From Pseudoscleropodium purum (lineage: Eukaryota; Streptophyta; Bryopsida; Hypnales; Brachytheciaceae), in NCBI GenBank assembly GCA_963969395.1, contig OZ017799.1, positions 8,806,501-8,870,500 of the forward strand: 64,000 nucleotides of DNA. The letters are read 5' to 3'. The number at the start of each line of letters is the position of its first letter. Position 1 is the first letter of the stretch. The position numbers and the translations under genes were made by a program. The notes beneath the pieces were generated by a model that saw only the letters and a list, made by a program, of their open reading frames with translations, had not been told where the DNA came from and ran no database searches. This document shows, piece by piece, positions 63,113 to 64,000 of the stretch.

Positions 63113-64000
63113 TCACGCCAACACTTCCTTCGACTTGGCAACGACATTCTCGACCGTGATTCCGAACTCTTTGTATAAGATGCCGGCAGGAGCGCTGGCG
63201 CCGAAGTGGTCCACTCCGATAGACTTGCCGTCCAAGCCGACGTACCGCTCCCAACCGAAAGTGGCACCAGCTTCAACAGACACACGGGCAGTCACAGAGG
63301 ACGGCAGCAAGCCCTCCCTGTACTCCGCGCTCTGCTCTTCGAAAAGCTCCCAGCAAACAAACGACACCACTCTCACCGTCTTGCCTTCCTTCCTGATGAC
63401 ATCCGCGGCTTTTGCTGCGATCTCAAGCTCGGATCCCGAAGCTAAAAGGATCAAATCCGGCTTGTTGTTAGAGGAGTCATCAGAGATTGCGTATGCCCCG
63501 AGCGAGACGTTGTCAATGGAAGTGCCAGGCAAGTTGGGCAGCTTTTGTCTGGACAGAGCCAAGGTAGACGGTCTCTTCCTGTTCAAAACAGCCACTTTGT
63601 ACGCGCCTGAGGTTTCGTTTCCATCTGCAGGCCTGAGCATCAACATGTTGGGCATGGCACGGAAGCTCGCCAAGTGCTCGATGGGCTGATGCGTGGGGCC
63701 GTCCTCTCCCAGACCGATGGAGTCGTGGGTCATCACGTAGATCACGCCAGTCTCGGACAAAGCGGAGATTCGCATGGCTGCACGCAAGTAATCCGTGAAG
63801 ATGAAGAAGGTGGCGCAGTACGGGACCAGACCGCTCAAGTGCTGCTGGATGCCGTTGCTGATCGCTCCCATGGCGTGCTCCCGCACGCCGAACCGCACGT
63901 TGCGCTCTGCTGGGGAGTTTTTCTGGAAGTCCCCGAACATCTTCATCAAGGTCATGTTGGAGGACGCCAAGTCCGCACTGCCGCCGATCAATCCGGGAAG
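63113..64000 (-). CDS. TKL: Transketolase, C-terminal part, cut by window edge
   Basis: One open exon of 295 codons plus stop, still open at base 64000, so the N-terminal half lies outside. Transketolase moves two-carbon units between sugar phosphates with thiamine diphosphate, in the Calvin cycle and the pentose phosphate pathway. Visible landmarks: [10 protein letters not shown], the [11 protein letters not shown] stretch that carries the catalytic glutamate, [15 protein letters not shown], and a C-terminal domain ending [13 protein letters not shown] ... FGASAPAG ... [10 protein letters not shown]. Length and spacing agree with plant enzymes. Whether it is the plastid or a cytosolic form cannot be said without the N-terminus. 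Confidence 0.97.
   Translation of the reverse strand, partial: LPGLIGGSADLASSNMTLMKMFGDFQKNSPAERNVRFGVREHAMGAISNGIQQHLSGLVPYCATFFIFTDYLRAAMRISALSETGVIYVMTHDSIGLGEDGPTHQPIEHLASFRAMPNMLMLRPADGNETSGAYKVAVLNRKRPSTLALSRQKLPNLPGTSIDNVSLGAYAISDDSSNNKPDLILLASGSELEIAAKAADVIRKEGKTVRVVSFVCWELFEEQSAEYREGLLPSSVTARVSVEAGATFGWERYVGLDGKSIGVDHFGASAPAGILYKEFGITVENVVAKSKEVLA

Noticed and set aside
63113..64000. Start at 63991
   Set aside because: That codon is TTG and the frame stays open to the window edge, matching the interior of transketolase, so the gene simply continues outside.

Overview
This window is nuclear DNA from a land plant. The genes have many introns with GT-AG borders and AT-rich introns and intergenic DNA, and they include plant-only functions: L-galactono-1,4-lactone dehydrogenase, a WRC-domain protein, an S1-type secreted protein, a LEA-like protein and a DUF538 protein. 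The small genes and the mix of MITE-like repeats would suit a bryophyte, probably a moss, but nothing seen fixes the species. There is no bacterial, organellar or viral coding sequence.

Layout. 1-5.6 kb is AT-rich and gene-free, with a large foldback at 4.24-4.70 kb. 5.6-9.3 kb (-) is a four-exon WRC/winged-helix-like gene. 9.4-14.1 kb holds unassigned coding-like fragments and repeats. 14.10-14.53 kb (+) is an intronless CHCH-domain gene. 14.9-17.4 kb is repeats. 17.4-23.0 kb (-) is the seven-exon GLDH gene. 24.5-25.1 kb (-) is an S1-family secreted protein. 26.4-27.0 kb is a tandem repeat that runs into a small LEA-like gene (+). 29.0-37.75 kb (-) is a complete 24-exon P5A ATPase gene. 37.8-43 kb is intergenic. 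43.0-46.2 kb (+) is a nine-coding-exon plus micro-exon zeta GST gene. 46.2-50.6 kb includes a decayed copia gag. 50.6-51.1 kb (-) is a DUF538 gene with a minisatellite at its 5' side. 51.6-58.6 kb is gene-free, with MITEs. 58.6-62.3 kb (-) is a coiled-coil gene with two possible 3' ends. 63.1-64.0 kb (-) is the last exon of transketolase, cut by the window edge.

The genes do not form one pathway or a cluster. GLDH (mitochondrial ascorbate synthesis), the CHCH protein (mitochondrial intermembrane space), zeta GST (tyrosine breakdown), transketolase (carbon metabolism) and the P5A ATPase (ER membrane quality control) are ordinary housekeeping genes. I rebuilt the exon models by hand. Reading-frame phase agrees across every junction in the five multi-exon genes, which is the main support for them. 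The more unusual material is in the repeats (Tourist-like MITEs with TTA target sites, foldbacks, gene-proximal tandem arrays) and in a few splicing options. I did not find a convincing new multi-gene system.
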